A stretch of 64,000 nt of DNA. Origin: Gaertneriomyces semiglobifer. Lineage: Eukaryota > Chytridiomycota > Chytridiomycetes > Spizellomycetales > Spizellomycetaceae. The notes below the pieces were generated by a model that did not search any database, was not told the origin of the DNA, and saw only the letters and a program-made list of their open reading frames with translations. Position numbers and translations under genes: made by a program. The stretch is from contig JAHLKF010000003.1 of the NCBI GenBank assembly GCA_025558075.1, positions 496,001-560,000 of the forward strand, given 5' to 3'. Below are positions 41,991 to 53,367 of the stretch, one piece after another (positions within the stretch are counted from its first letter, which is position 1; every line of letters begins with the position of its first letter).

Positions 41991-44900
41991 ATGGACAAGC
42001 CGGTCAAGGCCCATAGGGCCAAACAGGCAGGACCGAAAGCCGAGAAAAAGAAAAAGGGCAGCAACAAAAACGCTGAGAAGAATAACCCCAAGGTCGGTGA
42101 CCGGACGTACGTGTGACCCTTGCAACATGCCTTACCAACTTTTTTGGCGTCGTTACAGGCATTTGCATCGTTTTCAGGCGCAAAGGCCGATAGAATCATT
42201 AGACGAAATGCCGATAGGGAACAAAAAAAGCTGCATGTACCCATGGTGGACCGAGCTCCGTTGGAACCACCACCAGTCGTCGTTGCCGTCGTAGGGCCAC
42301 CAGGTACAGGAAAAACGACTCTGATCAAGTCTCTTGTTAAGCGATACACCAAGCATAACTTGCACGAAATTCGTGGTCCTATAACCGTGGTCAGCGGAAA
42401 GCATAGGCGTCTAACGTTCGTCGAGTGTAACAACGACGTTAACAGCATGATTGATGTAGCGAAAGTCGCTGACTTGGTACTATTGCTTATTGATGCTAGT
42501 TTTGGAATGGAGATGGAGACGTTTGAGTTCCTTAACATTCTCCAAGTTCACGGTTTTCCTAAAGTAATGGGCGTCCTCACCCACCTCGATAAATTCAAGG
42601 ACAATAAGCGTCTGCGTACTACGAAGAAAAGGCTGAAGCATCGGTTCTGGACGGAAATATACCAGGGCGCCAAGCTGTTTTACCTTTCCGGGCTGATCAA
42701 CGGAAAATACCCAAAACAAGAAATTCTCAATCTATCTCGTTTCATCTCCGTCATGAAGTTCCGACCGCTAGTTTGGAGAAACACACATCCGTACGTTCTT
42801 GCAGACCGTGTGGAGGATCTAACGGACCCCGAGCAAATTCGGCAGGAACCCAAGTGCGATCGCACGGTGTCGCTGTACGGTTTTATGCGAGGAACCAACC
42901 TCAAGCAAAACATGAAAGTCCACATTCCTGGTGTTGGGGACCAGCAAATTTCAGAAATGAGCATTTTACCAGATCCGTGTCCGCTGCCGGAGAAGGTGCG
43001 GCGATCTTTATCAGATAAACAAAAAGTAATATACGCACCGATGTCGGATGTCGGCGGCATTTTGTACGACAAGGATGCGGTTTATATCAATGTTCCTGGA
43101 AGCTTCAGTCGCAAGGAAGATGACGAAGACGAGGAGAAAGGCTCAGGAGAGAGGATGGTCATGGATCTTCAAAATGCGCAGGAGACTTTCGCCGACAAGA
43201 TATCGGGAAGTGGGCTACGGATTTTTAATACATCAACCACGCTAAAGGCAGCGGATGTTGATGATGAGGACGAAGATAGTACGCATGAAGATTATGCGCT
43301 ATCAGATGCCGAGGACGAGGAAATTGAGGACGCTGATGATGTTGAGGATGGCGATGATGTAGAAGATGATGCATCTGATGACGAGGATGGCTATGAGTAC
43401 GTACAGGATGCTTCGGACACCCGCCGTCGGCGGCGGGCTGCCATGGGCACCGGAGTGGCACATAAGGCGGATGATGATGAAGATGGCAAAGATGACGTCG
43501 CCTTTGCTGATTCTGATAGTGACTTGGCCTTGTCGGATGATGAGGACGACGATTTAGCCGACATTACAGGAGCTTCACGTTGGAAGGACAAGATGCTAGA
43601 GAACGCGGCTGCCAATTTCCAAGCGAAGCGGCGAGTGAACTTGATGGATCTGGTTTACAATTCAGACGCGATCGACGAAAAGCCCGAAGAAAGCGATGGA
43701 GAAGATGTTGGGGATGACGGTGGTTTGTTCCGTGTTAAACGACGACAGGTTGAGGTGAACCGATCCCTTTCAAGCTTGGACACTTGCAAAGTTGAGATGT
43801 CCATGGAAGCTCTTGATGAATGGAGCATGGAAGAGAATTTGGAGTTGCTAAGATCTCGGTTTATTGCCGCAAAGCCTGAAGCCGGTGATCCCAGTGCGGA
43901 GGGTGGCAACGAAGAAGAGGCGTATGGAGATTTTGAAGACTTGGAAACTGGGGAGAAAGTGGGTAGTGAGAGCGACGCAGCGGCAGCCCCAGAGGAGGTG
44001 TCACCAGAAGAAGCGTTGGCTCGCAAAAAGGAGGACCTCAAGCGTAGGTTCGATGCGGAGTACGATGGCAGTGACGATGAGGCTGGCGCAACCAATATGT
44101 ACGAGAGTATGAAGGAGGAGATGGCCCGCCAGCAGCAGCTGAATCGAGACGAATTCGAGGACGACGACCCGACAACACGTGCTTTGGTAGAAGGTTTGCG
44201 TCCAGGGACATACGTGCGTCTGATTATAAAGAACATGCCTTGCGAATTCATAGAACACTTCGATCCCAATTTCCCACTCCTGGTCGGTGGTCTTTTGGCT
44301 TCCGAGGAAAGTTTCGGGTTCATTCAAGTGAGACTCAAACGTCATCGGTGGTACCACAAAATCTTGAAAACAAATGACCCGCTGATTTTCTCGGTCGGCT
44401 GGCGCCGATTCCAAAGTATTCCGCTCTATTCCCTCAACGATTCCAACACTAGAAATCGCATGTTGAAATATACGCCAGAGCATATGCACTGTCTCGCCAC
44501 ATTCTATGGTCCGATCACACCACCGAATACCGGTTTCTGCGCTTTCCAGTCTTTGAGTGATAACACCTCTGCCTTCCGAATGTCGGCCACCGGAGTTGTT
44601 CTGGATATCGACCAATCGACGGAAATAGTGAAGAAATTGAAACTTACCGGTGTTCCCACGAAAGTTTTCAAAAATACCGCGTTCGTCAAGGATATGTTTA
44701 CCACTGCTTTGGAAGTGGCAAAATTCGAAGGCGCTTCGATCCGCACGGTATCTGGTATCCGTGGGCAAGTGAAGAAACATGTCGGAAAGCCTGAAGGATG
44801 CTTCAGAGCAACTTTCGAGGATAAAATTCTGATGAGCGACATTGTGTTCCTCAGAGCATGGTATCCTGTCAAGCCCAAGAAGTTTTATAACCCAGTCACG

Positions 44901-45467
44901 AACCACCTGCTGGGGCAAAAGAAGGATTGGAATGGAATGAGAACGGTTGGCAAACTACGACGGGATGAAGGTCTTTTGGCCCCCTCCAACGGCGATTCTC
45001 AATACAAGGTTAGCGGTTGCCGTCCTGTTCATTGCCACGAAGCGTTACTTAAATTTGTTTTTTTTTAGCCAATCGAACGCCAGAACCGCAAATTCAACAA
45101 GCTCCGAGTCCCTAAAGCACTGCAAGCCGACCTTCCTTTTGCAACCAAGCCCAAGCTGCATAAAAAGCTCAGCAAGCCAACCCTGATGACGCGGCGTGCG
45201 GTTGTGTTAGAGCCTCAAGAAAAGAAGGTTGTCCAGCTCATCCAGGCGATTAACACGCTTAAACACGAAAAAGACAGGAAGCGCAAGGAGAAGCAGGTGG
45301 AACAGCGGGCTAAATACTTGAAGAAGAAGGGAGCGGAGGAGGAGATCACGAAGGAGAAAAAGAAAGAGAAGATGAAAGATTTCTACCGAGCAGAGGGCAA
45401 AAAGCGGACAAGAGAACTGGCATCCGAAGGAGGAGGCAGAAGAAAGAAGAGCAAGCGCGATGATTGA
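41991..45467 (+). CDS. BMS1: Ribosome biogenesis GTPase Bms1
   Basis: Nucleolar GTPase needed for 40S subunit maturation (SSU processome, partner of Rcl1). Exons 41991-42092, 42159-45008 and 45069-45467 give 1116 residues, the usual size. A basic N-terminus (KPVKAHRAKQAGPKAEKKKK) precedes NPK-AFASFSGAKADR. The GTPase domain has G1 GPPGTGKTTL, a SGKHRR region, DLVLLLIDASFGMEMETFEF and G4-like THLDKFK. The middle contains several Asp/Glu-rich acidic blocks (about 390-580). The conserved C-terminal domain follows: GTYVRLIIKNMPCEFIEHFD, KRHRWYHKILKTNDPLIFSV, GWRRFQSIPLYS, and MFTTALEVAKFEGASIRTVS. The Lys-rich tail is QEKKVVQLIQAINTLKHEKD. The first donor (GTCGGT) is weak; GTGTGA a few codons later is an alternative. 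Confidence 0.96.
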
Positions 45468-46259
45468 AATTTGGCATTAGTATTGTAAATAGTGGATCTT
45501 ATAATGAAGCATATGGGGCGAGAATGCAAATGATATCTTTACCTTCCCAAAACACTTCATGACAAGCATCGGGACACCCTAGGCCCCCAATAGCAGCCAA
45601 TACATGACTGTGCCACGTGCATTGATCTGGCGTTCCTGGACCCAATTGACGTGTTCTCCTACTCTCCCCTGTTTTTCCCATATCATATCAGAAACTTGTT
45701 CAAGGTAACCAACGCAATGGAGGCATTTTGTGTTCCAGTATTACTCCTGCTTACGTTGCCTTTCAACAGTGTATTTGCAGTGCTACGCCTTTTGAGAGTA
45801 ATGGACCTTCAGGAACTTCAAAGGCACATCTCTGCAGGCGAGAACTGAGGTCCTACGTTGGGTGCTGTACCACCGGCTTGCGGTCAAACGATTGCAAGAC
45901 GACCCTCCCTCGCGATGCTTGGTTGAAAGTCCGGCCTCCTTCCGTTAGTATCCATTCTATTTGGCGAAAGAGCGCATGCTCGGCTCGGATCAGGTCCGTC
46001 AGTACTTGGGTCTTTTTTGACCTAACCCAAGTACTAACGGACCTGATCCGAGCCGAGCATGCGCTCTTTCGCCTAGTTCTCGGACACCAGGTCCGCGATT
46101 ATCCAAGGAAGGTGGTGAAAGCGCATGCTGAGGTGGGGCTGTTAATCAAGACATACCCGTTCCTCGCCTGCAAATGTTTTAGTACGGGATCTATTGGTAG
46201 ATTTTGCGTTGCTGATCTTAATGCTCTTCTGCATTGTTTCTTTTAACTTTGCTAGCCTC
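45468..46259. other. Convergent intergenic region with large palindrome
   Basis: Lies after the BMS1 stop and before the 3' end of the minus-strand gene at 46260. No coding sequence is supported; the palindrome at 45963-46073 is its main content. Confidence 0.5.
45963..46073. repeat. Near-perfect 49-bp inverted repeat
   Basis: The left arm 45963-46011 begins GGCGAAAGAGCGCATGCTCG. The right arm 46025-46073 ends CGAGCATGCGCTCTTTCGCC. They are reverse complements at 48 of 49 positions (one C/T difference near the loop). The loop is 13 nt (46012-46024) with a T6 run. The stem could form a cruciform in DNA or a very stable RNA hairpin. Confidence 0.95.
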
Positions 46260-46691
46260 TTAAATGAATTTTTGAGTACCAACACTTCTCAGAGTGATTG
46301 GAGTATGGCTGGCCTTGTTAGACATGGCTTCTTGATCCATTTTCTCACTCGCGTCCATTGCCTCATCTGTATTCTCAGACACACGTTCGACCTTTTGCTT
46401 CTGTCTTCTCCATTCCCACCACAACCCCCTTACATCACCCCACTTTTCCATTTGCACCCCACCTTGCAACATCCCACCAGCACCGGGTTTAAAGCCCAGA
46501 TTGGTAGTATGGAACAAACCCATTTTCGAACACACAGCCATTCGCAATACTCGCCAATTGAAGTTTCCCTTAGTATGAAATGCATGTTTAGGTTCAATAT
46601 CGGGCAGAAGCTGGCCAGGCGGAGTCAACAGTGACCCCAATTGATCGAGGCAATTGTCCAACTGGGATCGAACATTTTTTGGGTGAGGCAT
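46260..46691 (-). CDS. Hypothetical 143-residue protein
   Basis: Single-exon ATG ORF (MPHPKNVRSQLDNCLDQLGS). It is basic in the middle (LWWEWRRQKQKVERV), has a Gly-rich stretch (GFKPGAGGMLQGG) and a Glu/Ser-rich end. No family recognised. Another frame just upstream on the same strand, 46800-46630 (MARKGLDDAALFSSQRRNPS), is also open and overlaps its start. The true first exon may therefore lie there. It diverges from the mitochondrial uL16 gene about 250 bp away, which would suit a shared promoter. Confidence 0.4.
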   Translation of the reverse strand: MPHPKNVRSQLDNCLDQLGSLLTPPGQLLPDIEPKHAFHTKGNFNWRVLRMAVCSKMGLFHTTNLGFKPGAGGMLQGGVQMEKWGDVRGLWWEWRRQKQKVERVSENTDEAMDASEKMDQEAMSNKASHTPITLRSVGTQKFI

Positions 46692-46938
46692 ATTGAGGGG
46701 TTCCTTCGCTGGCTGGAAAATAGAGCTGCGTCATCAAGGCCCTTCCTAGCCATCCTTCCCTCCGATCCTGCCAATTTCGGTTTCACACCGCCAACTATGT
46801 TTCCGTTCATAAGTGGTCGACTCGGCCCGTTGCCATGGTCACCAGATCTTCGCGGAGTTGAATTCTTGTTATTTGGAAATGCAACCTGCTTTATGAACAA
46901 GATCTGGCGCAAGCAAACCAGAACAGGAACAAGAACCA

Positions 46939-47730
46939 ATGCAGTTTGCTCTTCGAACAGCATTGGGGCGGCTGCCAACGCTGTGGCCTAGTGCCACTGG
47001 TACGCAACATCTTCAAGCAGCACGCAATCTTTCAAGTTTCTTGTCCTCAACACGCTCCTCAATCCCCAAAGCACCTCTTCTCCGCCCTACTGTCGAGTCA
47101 TTTCAACCGCTTGTAAGCCCATCAAACCATGTTGGCAATTTCGGTCAACGGCGCTTTGCTGTGGCGAATTTCCGACCACGGCGGTTAAAGTACAAGAAGG
47201 CACAAAAGGGCTTTTTTCCAAGTCGGTCGGGAGGTTCTTTGCGCGGTACGACGGTATACCACGGGGACTACGGACTGCAAGTTACTGAAGGGGGTCGCCT
47301 TTCGGATAAGCAGCTGGATGTTGCTCGTACTGCCGTCAGAAGAACTATCAAGATTGAAAAGGGCGCCCGCTTTTTCCTGCGATGCTTTCCAGATAGGCCG
47401 GTCACTTCTAAAGGAGCAGAAACCCGTATGGGTAAAGGAAAGGGTGCCGTTGACTATTTCGCAACCTGGGTGGCGGCAGGGAGAGTGGTTATCGAAGTCA
47501 AGGGTGTCCGGAAGGAGCTGGCGGAGAAAGCCCTGCGAGTAGCAGCGTCCATGCTACCATTGAGAACCAAAATTATTGAAGCACACAGTGGCAGCCGAGT
47601 ACCGCCGCGAGTACTACCCCATTTTGTGAGGAAACGGCTAGCGCAAAAGGAATTCATGGAGTTCGATGCTGACAGAGCCAGCAGACAACTTCCTGCAACA
47701 ACTGGACCTACTGGAAGCAAAAGGGCGTGA
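46939..47730 (+). CDS. MRPL16: Mitochondrial ribosomal protein uL16m
   Basis: Large-subunit protein of the mitochondrial ribosome. A single exon of 263 residues from ATG 46939. A presequence-like basic, Ser-rich N-terminus of about 65 residues (MQFALRTALGRLPTLWPSAT, AARNLSSFLSSTRSS) precedes the uL16 domain: RRLKYKKAQKGFFPSRSGGS, LSDKQLDVARTAVRRTIK, FFLRCFPDRPVTSKGAETRM, and GKGKGAVDYFATWVAAGRVV. The GKGKG signature of L16/L10e is intact, as is the following E-x-KGV region. The C-terminal extension of about 50 residues is polar. It lies near an rRNA methyltransferase for the same organelle, but on the opposite strand. Confidence 0.94.
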   Translation: MQFALRTALGRLPTLWPSATGTQHLQAARNLSSFLSSTRSSIPKAPLLRPTVESFQPLVSPSNHVGNFGQRRFAVANFRPRRLKYKKAQKGFFPSRSGGSLRGTTVYHGDYGLQVTEGGRLSDKQLDVARTAVRRTIKIEKGARFFLRCFPDRPVTSKGAETRMGKGKGAVDYFATWVAAGRVVIEVKGVRKELAEKALRVAASMLPLRTKIIEAHSGSRVPPRVLPHFVRKRLAQKEFMEFDADRASRQLPATTGPTGSKRA

Positions 47731-48316
47731 ACATATGTAGCTTAATTTCATTGTATGTAGAGTTTGACATGCGGAGAACGTGTTCATTGCCCGGGTTTGA
47801 TATTTCGGAGCGCTCTGGTGGATTGCGTACGCTAAATGAGCCGTTCGCTAAAACTGTACGAAGCATTCCGTACAGATATCCCATCCGAAAACCTTGACTA
47901 CACACATGTCGGCGCCGACGGAGGTATATAAACACGTTGCTTTCAGAGCATCCATGAATACGACGCATTTGCCCTGAGGTCTTCTTATTCAGTCCACATT
48001 CAACTTGTTGCATGTCCTGAAATATATGACATTTCTTCATGATGAGCGTTTCCACTTTTTGAACTCTCGCAGAGCATGCTGGCTGTGGTCAGCGACAATG
48101 ATTCGAAAATGATATGATTCCGAAACCAGTCACACCTTCAAACCATACTTCATCGCACAGGCGTGTGGTTTGGCGACGTGGCCGGGGCCTTTCATGGCGC
48201 AGGGTGGGGGAGGCTCTGAAAACAACACCCCTTTTGGTGCACCTTGGAAGAATCACAAGGCTAGACACCGGACGTCGTACCGGCGGAGAGATTTCACACA
48301 CAGAGATTGCGGAACA
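47731..48316. other. Convergent intergenic region
   Basis: 3' flanks of the uL16m and FtsJ-type methyltransferase genes. No ORF is supported. Confidence 0.5.
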
Positions 48317-49230
48317 TCATCCTTTCGCTTTTGATCCCTTGAATCCTAAGGCAACCAAGTACCCTTCGCGACTGTCAGATCTGCTAGCGGAAGGCTTTAC
48401 CCACTTGGTTGTTTTGAACCAGTTTCCGACTTTCTTCTGGAACGCACGCGCTTCGGCGCTGTCGAACACCTTGCACACAAAGGAACCACCTTGCTTAAGC
48501 ATTCGTGGGTAAAGCGCTACTTGGAGGGTTAAGGAGTTGAGCTCCTCCATTCGTAATGAATCTAACGAACGGTTGCCAGTATGGGAATGAGATAAATCCG
48601 ACAACAGCGTGTCGATGTGTCCATATGCGCCAGGTTTACTTATGGGACGGACGGCTTCACCTTCTTCCAGTGGTGTAGTGGTAACTTCTTTTATGACGTT
48701 CAATGCAGCCTCAAGATCTTCGGGCTGTGTGACATCGCCTTGCAGGATGTGGACACCCGGGATAGGATCCATGGGTAGTAAATCGATGGAAACCACACAT
48801 CCGTTGTGCCCAGTTGATTTACTTGATGGCAAGTTCGGTTCAACGTTGTTCCCATCGCTACGTATGATCTCCACAGCAACTTGAGCCCAACCGCCAGGTG
48901 CTCCTCCCAGCTCGAGACACACTCCCCCCGGTTTCATTACTTTGTACCGCTGCTGGATTTCCAGGAGCTTGAATGCAGCTCGGCTTCGATAGCCCTCCGT
49001 GATCCGCTTGTGCACAAATTGATCACTGGACTGCCGCCGGTACCAGTCAGACGGCCTGTAGAAGAAATTCATATCATGAGTATTAAGCAAGTACCGGATG
49101 AGGCTGCCTCTCCGCACCTTGTCATTGACATGCGTCGGCCGCCATTTAAGCAGCCAGCCTTGGAAGGACAGAGCCGAGCACTGAAAAATGCTCTGGCAGT
49201 TGCCAAAAGCAGTGTCGTGCGCAGGGCCAT
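48317..49230 (-). CDS. MRM2: FtsJ-family 2'-O-methyltransferase, mitochondrial (Mrm2-like)
   Basis: Predicted SAM-dependent ribose methyltransferase of mitochondrial large rRNA. Exons 49230-49118 and 49055-48317 give 283 residues. The N-terminus MALRTTLLLATARAFFSARL is basic and amphipathic, as a mitochondrial presequence should be. The RrmJ/FtsJ fold follows: SDQFVHKRITEGYRSRAAFK (catalytic Lys in RAAFK), the SAM loop CLELGGAPGGWAQVA, DTLLSDLSHSHTGNRSLD (catalytic Asp), GGSFVCKVF (catalytic Lys) and SREGYLVALGF (catalytic Glu). The K-D-K-E tetrad is thus complete. The SDLSHSHTGN variant replaces the more usual SDMAPN, as in fungal Mrm2. The intron donor is GTGCGG, chosen because only it restores phase from the presequence to the domain. 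Confidence 0.9.
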
Positions 49231-50179
49231 GGCACTAGACTCAACGGTATCAGCTCGGCGCCTAAATGTCGGTTTTACGCATGCTTTCAAAAAATGTGAA
49301 CGTTGCAGTTGAAACTCTCTTCGACTGAGTACGATGATCGCTCACAAGCTTTTACATCTGGACAGCACATGAATATAAATTCAATAGACCGAGTATCGGG
49401 CCATGTGAATACCTTTAAGAGAGTATGATAATATCAATGATGGTTGGCCAGTGAATGCTGTGGAAATTCAGTCTGCATCGTTTAAACTGCTAAACCCAAA
49501 CCGCCATCATTGCTGGAACTGTCATCAATTTAAAAGCTCTTGCACAATATTTAACTGCCTGCATGCGTTCTATAGTGTGATAGTCGCATGGCCATTGGAA
49601 GCCACCATGTCGCTTTCTTCCGCCATTAGTAGGACATGCTCTATTTGCGTGAGAAGGGAACGAATGGCTACGTTCAACCGACTATGGGCCGTTTGTGTTG
49701 GACAGGCCTAGGATAACCCGCTTACCAGATGTTAAAGACATCCGCCATGACAGTCGTCAACCGTCGAATGCTCATAATAAATGAACGTCAAGCAGCAAGC
49801 AAAGTTGTGACCAGACATAGTTTTCGCAGGCCAAACCATCATTGACAACAGCCAGCTAGGACCTGCCACCACCAAAATGCGGGTTCCGACTCTCTTCGCT
49901 CGCTGCCAGAATCATCAGCGGAATCGGCTTTCTGAGCGGATGTGGGGCAGCAGAGCGGAGTGCGGACACTCTCGGACGCTTACGTTTGTCCCGCTGCACG
50001 TCCGGCCGGCCTTTTCCTCCCTTGAATAAGTAGGAGGCTCCCGCAGTCGTTGACAATACCTTTCAGAAAACGACGCTTCAGCATCCACTCCTTCCTCCTG
50101 ATCTGTTTTCAACCTCCTTCACCATCTGTGACATCGCAAAACATTGGAAGCTCCTTCACTCGCCAAAAGTTTGCGGATC
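49231..50179. other. Divergent intergenic region upstream of RNR2
   Basis: Contains the presumed promoters of the methyltransferase and of the ribonucleotide reductase small subunit. Short ORFs on either strand have no support. Confidence 0.5.
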
Positions 50180-51373
50180 ATGGTAGAAACCGTTGACACC
50201 GTGTCCGCTGTCGATCTCAAGGAAACGACGGAAATCGTCGTTAAAGGCAAAGATCTTCAGTCTAATGGAACCAAAAGAGTGTTCGAGCCCATTCTAGAGC
50301 CCAACCCTAAGCGCTTCGTTCTCTTTCCCATTCAATATCATGATGTTGGTTCATGTGCTGGGTTTGCCATGGGTGCTTGTACCTAATGCATGACCTTTTA
50401 GGTATGGCAATTTTACAAGAAGGCGGAAGCGTCTTTCTGGACAGCCGAAGAAGTAGACCTGTCAAAGGATAATGTCGACTGGGAGAACAAGCTCACCGAT
50501 AACGAACGTTACTTCATCTCACGAGTCTTGGCGTTCTTTGCTGCTTCCGACGGCATTGTGAACGAGAACCTGGTGGAGCGGTTTTCAAATGATGTTCAAA
50601 TAGCCGAAGCTCGCTGCTTCTATGGCTTCCAGATCATGATTGAGAACATCCACTCCGAAATGTATTCGCTGCTGATTGATACGTACATCAAAGACCAGGC
50701 TGAAAGGCAGTTCCTGTTCGACGCCTTAGATACAGGTGAGCTCTTATGCATTGGCTCTCGGAAGCTGCTTTTACCCCGATCATAACATGGTTCTGCACTA
50801 GTTCCATGCATCCGAAAGAAGGCGGATTGGGCGCTGCGGTGGATTACAGACACAAGTTCATCATTCGGCATCCGCCTTGTTGCATTCGCGGCCGTAGAGG
50901 GCATCTTCTTCTCTGGCTCCTTTGCATCTATCTTTTGGCTGAAGAAACGCGGTTTAATGCCTGGCTTGACGTTCTCCAATGAGCTAATATCCCGTGATGA
51001 AGGGCTCCACACGGACTTTGCCTGCTTACTGTTCTCTTTGCTCAACAACAAACCGAGTCAAGATACAGTGTTGAAAATTATCACAGAAGCTGTTGCTATT
51101 GAACAGGAGTTCTTGACGGATGCCTTACCCGTCGCGCTGATTGGCATGAATTCGAAGCTCATGTGCCAGTACATAGAGTTCGTTGCCGATCGACTGCTTG
51201 TAGCACTGGGGCTCCCCAAGCAGTATAATGCCGAGAATCCGTTTGACTTCATGGAGCTGATCTCCTTACAAGGGAAAACGAATTTCTTTGAAAAGAAGGT
51301 TGGAGAGTACCAGATGGCTGGTGTCATGCAAAAGAGGGAACACCAAGAGTTTACGCTAGACGCTGATTTCTAA
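50180..51373 (+). CDS. RNR2: Ribonucleotide reductase small subunit (R2)
   Basis: Beta subunit of class I ribonucleotide reductase, carrying the diiron-tyrosyl cofactor for dNTP synthesis. Exons 50180-50344, 50402-50735 and 50802-51373 give 356 residues. The diiron ligands and surrounding motifs are present: [50 protein letters not shown], and [17 protein letters not shown]. The C-terminal peptide EFTLDADF is the R1-docking tail of eukaryotic R2 proteins. [20 protein letters not shown] is also typical. The N-terminal 55 residues ([18 protein letters not shown]) are shorter than in yeast Rnr2. Nothing suggests the ligand-deficient Rnr4 type. Confidence 0.96.
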
Positions 51374-51415
51374 ACCGTTTGTACATGTAAACCTTTAATT
51401 GTAAATAGAGACGTC

Positions 51416-51827
51416 TTAAAGTAAGGTTTCCAACTGTTGTCTGCGTATAGATCCCGGCCCGAGTAGCGCAGAATGCTTCCTACATGTCCAAGCCAAGGTC
51501 GAGCTACACGATAGTAAGTAGAAAACGTTTGACGGAAGTACGATTAGCTTCCGTACCGCCACAACTTTTAAATTGGAGGAAACGAAAGCTAGACGTCGCC
51601 GATGAGTCACTGCGTTGGTAGATGACTGTCCCAGCGCCTGGAGAATTGCATTGGTGGACTCACTAATCACAAACAGTTGGAGGCGTGAAGTTTCCTACTT
51701 TCGCCGCCAGCCTCTGTTGTAGTACATCGATTTGAAAATGTTCCCTGAATCCCTTTACCTGGGGTAACGAACATCGAGCAAACAGGAAATCGTGGTTGCA
51801 TGGTGAAGCGAGGTGGTCTGTACTCAT
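51416..51827 (-). CDS. Hypothetical small protein, two exons
   Basis: Unrecognised. Exon 1 51827-51759 (MSTDHLASPCNHDFLFARCS, LPQ) has a GTAAAG donor. Exon 2 51658-51416 (STNAILQALGQSSTNAVTHR, RRLAFVSSNLKVVAVRKLIV) joins in phase after a TTAGTGAG acceptor. The product is 103 residues and ends RRQQLETLL. The unspliced first frame also stays open through the donor for about 36 codons. The gene is convergent with RNR2 with only 42 bp between stops. No targeting signal is evident beyond a moderately basic, hydrophobic middle. Confidence 0.42.
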
Positions 51828-52116
51828 GAGATCGGCCGGCGACACACGACCATCATAGCAACAGATGCACAGATGAATATGGAAAGCCTTGAATAAAGGC
51901 TCCCAAGTCAGATTTCCACATGCATGAATCAGTTCAATATTGATTCAAATGTCCAAAGTTTACCACGAAATCTCTGCACTACCAGGGGTTGAACAAGCGA
52001 TCCTGGTTCTGCGTACTAACAATTCAACAGCTACGCACCATGGCGTCGCAGGTAGGCAGGTGTGCTAAGTGTGCCAAGCTCCGAGGGTGCTGGGATAGAT
52101 GCCTGTGATAATGTTA

Positions 52117-53367
52117 CTATTGTTGCGGCTTTTGAGGGAGAACTTTGATAACATTCTTGTCCAGCGCATAGATTGCACCTGACCATATTGTTGTTCCGGC
52201 CACAATCCACCTATAGTCGGTAAACAAACGCTTATGATTGAGTTGCCAAATAATCACGCGAATTCTTGCATACTTACCGCATTGCTTCTAGTCCAACCCA
52301 GTCAACGTATCCGAACACAGGTGCCGCTACAGTTAGAGACATCAAGGCGAGCTGCATGAGGGTGTTCAACTAGACAGAACCTCAGCATTAAGGACTCGAC
52401 GACTGGTGATGTATACAGTGACATGGTGATCTGACCTTGCTGATGAAGGGCGGACGGACCTCCGCAGAAGGCAGCGACAGGTCAAAGTACCTAGAGAATG
52501 TTTTCTGATAAAGCGTAGTCAGCTTTTTGGCGTTGCTTTAAGGTCATCATGGACATCCGTTTACCGGAGGGGGCAATGACTTGTATCGATACCAAGCCGT
52601 CCCTATTATCAACCCGACATCACGCCCGATGATCAGGGCGCCGAGTGAAACTGTACGTGGATGTCCGCACGGTTAACGGATCGGCGGCTGCGAGCAAATA
52701 ACGCGATTTCTCGACGTACCTGGCAGCAGACTGGCTTTCATAAGTGATACCGTGAGCACTGTCATAAGCACCTTGTCTGCCGCCGGATCCAGTGCTGTGC
52801 CCAGGAAAGTCTTCATATTATAGCGACGGGCCACGAAGCCGTCGACAAGATCGGTGAGGCCGGCGAAAACAAGTGTCCCCAGAGCCCATGTAAATTCCTC
52901 TTGTACAATCAGATATCCAATATATGGCGACAGTATAAGTCTTCCAGTTGTCAATGCATTAGGTATGGTATATATGTTCTCTTTGGGTATACCTGCCTGA
53001 CAATCTCTTAATGAGAATGCTTCGGCAAAATGCGGTTAAAGATCCTCATAGCTACCTTGGTCTTTTCAGGCACCTTCTTAGAAGGACCCTCTGATTGAAG
53101 CGCTGATGGAGTGAATTTCGTTTGATGCACATATTGTCTGCCGTTCAAAGAAACGCTGTTGGCGAGGGTCGGAAAGTGCGGTTGACACGCCGATCTGGAA
53201 CTGGGACGACATAAAGAGGATCCTGCTATTGATGGAAATCTGGTCCGGCAAGCTGCCCAGTAGAATGACGTTGCCATTGCCTTGCGTGGTGGATCGTCGT
53301 GCGTTGCGGGAAAAAAGTCTCTCGTCAACGTTCGCGTCAAAGAACGTACTCGCCCGAGCGCTTCCAT
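52117..53367 (-). CDS. CRD1: Cardiolipin synthase (CDP-alcohol phosphatidyltransferase)
   Basis: Joins CDP-diacylglycerol and phosphatidylglycerol to make cardiolipin in the mitochondrial inner membrane. Six exons (53367-53056, 52996-52720, 52650-52565, 52504-52436, 52369-52278, 52210-52117) give 309 residues. The N-terminal 100 residues are basic and Ser/Arg-rich, as a mitochondrial presequence. The enzyme part begins ENIYTIPNALTTGRLILSPY. The CDP-OH-P signature D-G-x2-A-R-x8-G-x3-D-x3-D is complete in DGFVARRYNMKTFLGTALDP, AAD. Later parts match eukaryotic Crd1: SLGALIIGRDVGLIIGTAWY, the RYFDLSLPSAEVRPPFISK substrate-side segment, LNTLMQLALMSLTVAAPVFG and WIVAGTTIWSGAIYAL. Start at ATG 53367; ATG 53277 in frame is an alternative. 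Confidence 0.93.

Noticed and set aside
43655..44918. Long antisense ORFs of 222 and 305 codons within BMS1
   Set aside because: They mirror the acidic, codon-biased Bms1 sequence on the opposite strand and contain no domain; Bms1 itself is unmistakable.
49856..50056. Minus-strand ORF in the RNR2 leader region
   Set aside because: Basic and Pro-rich with no ATG or splice support; best explained as promoter sequence.
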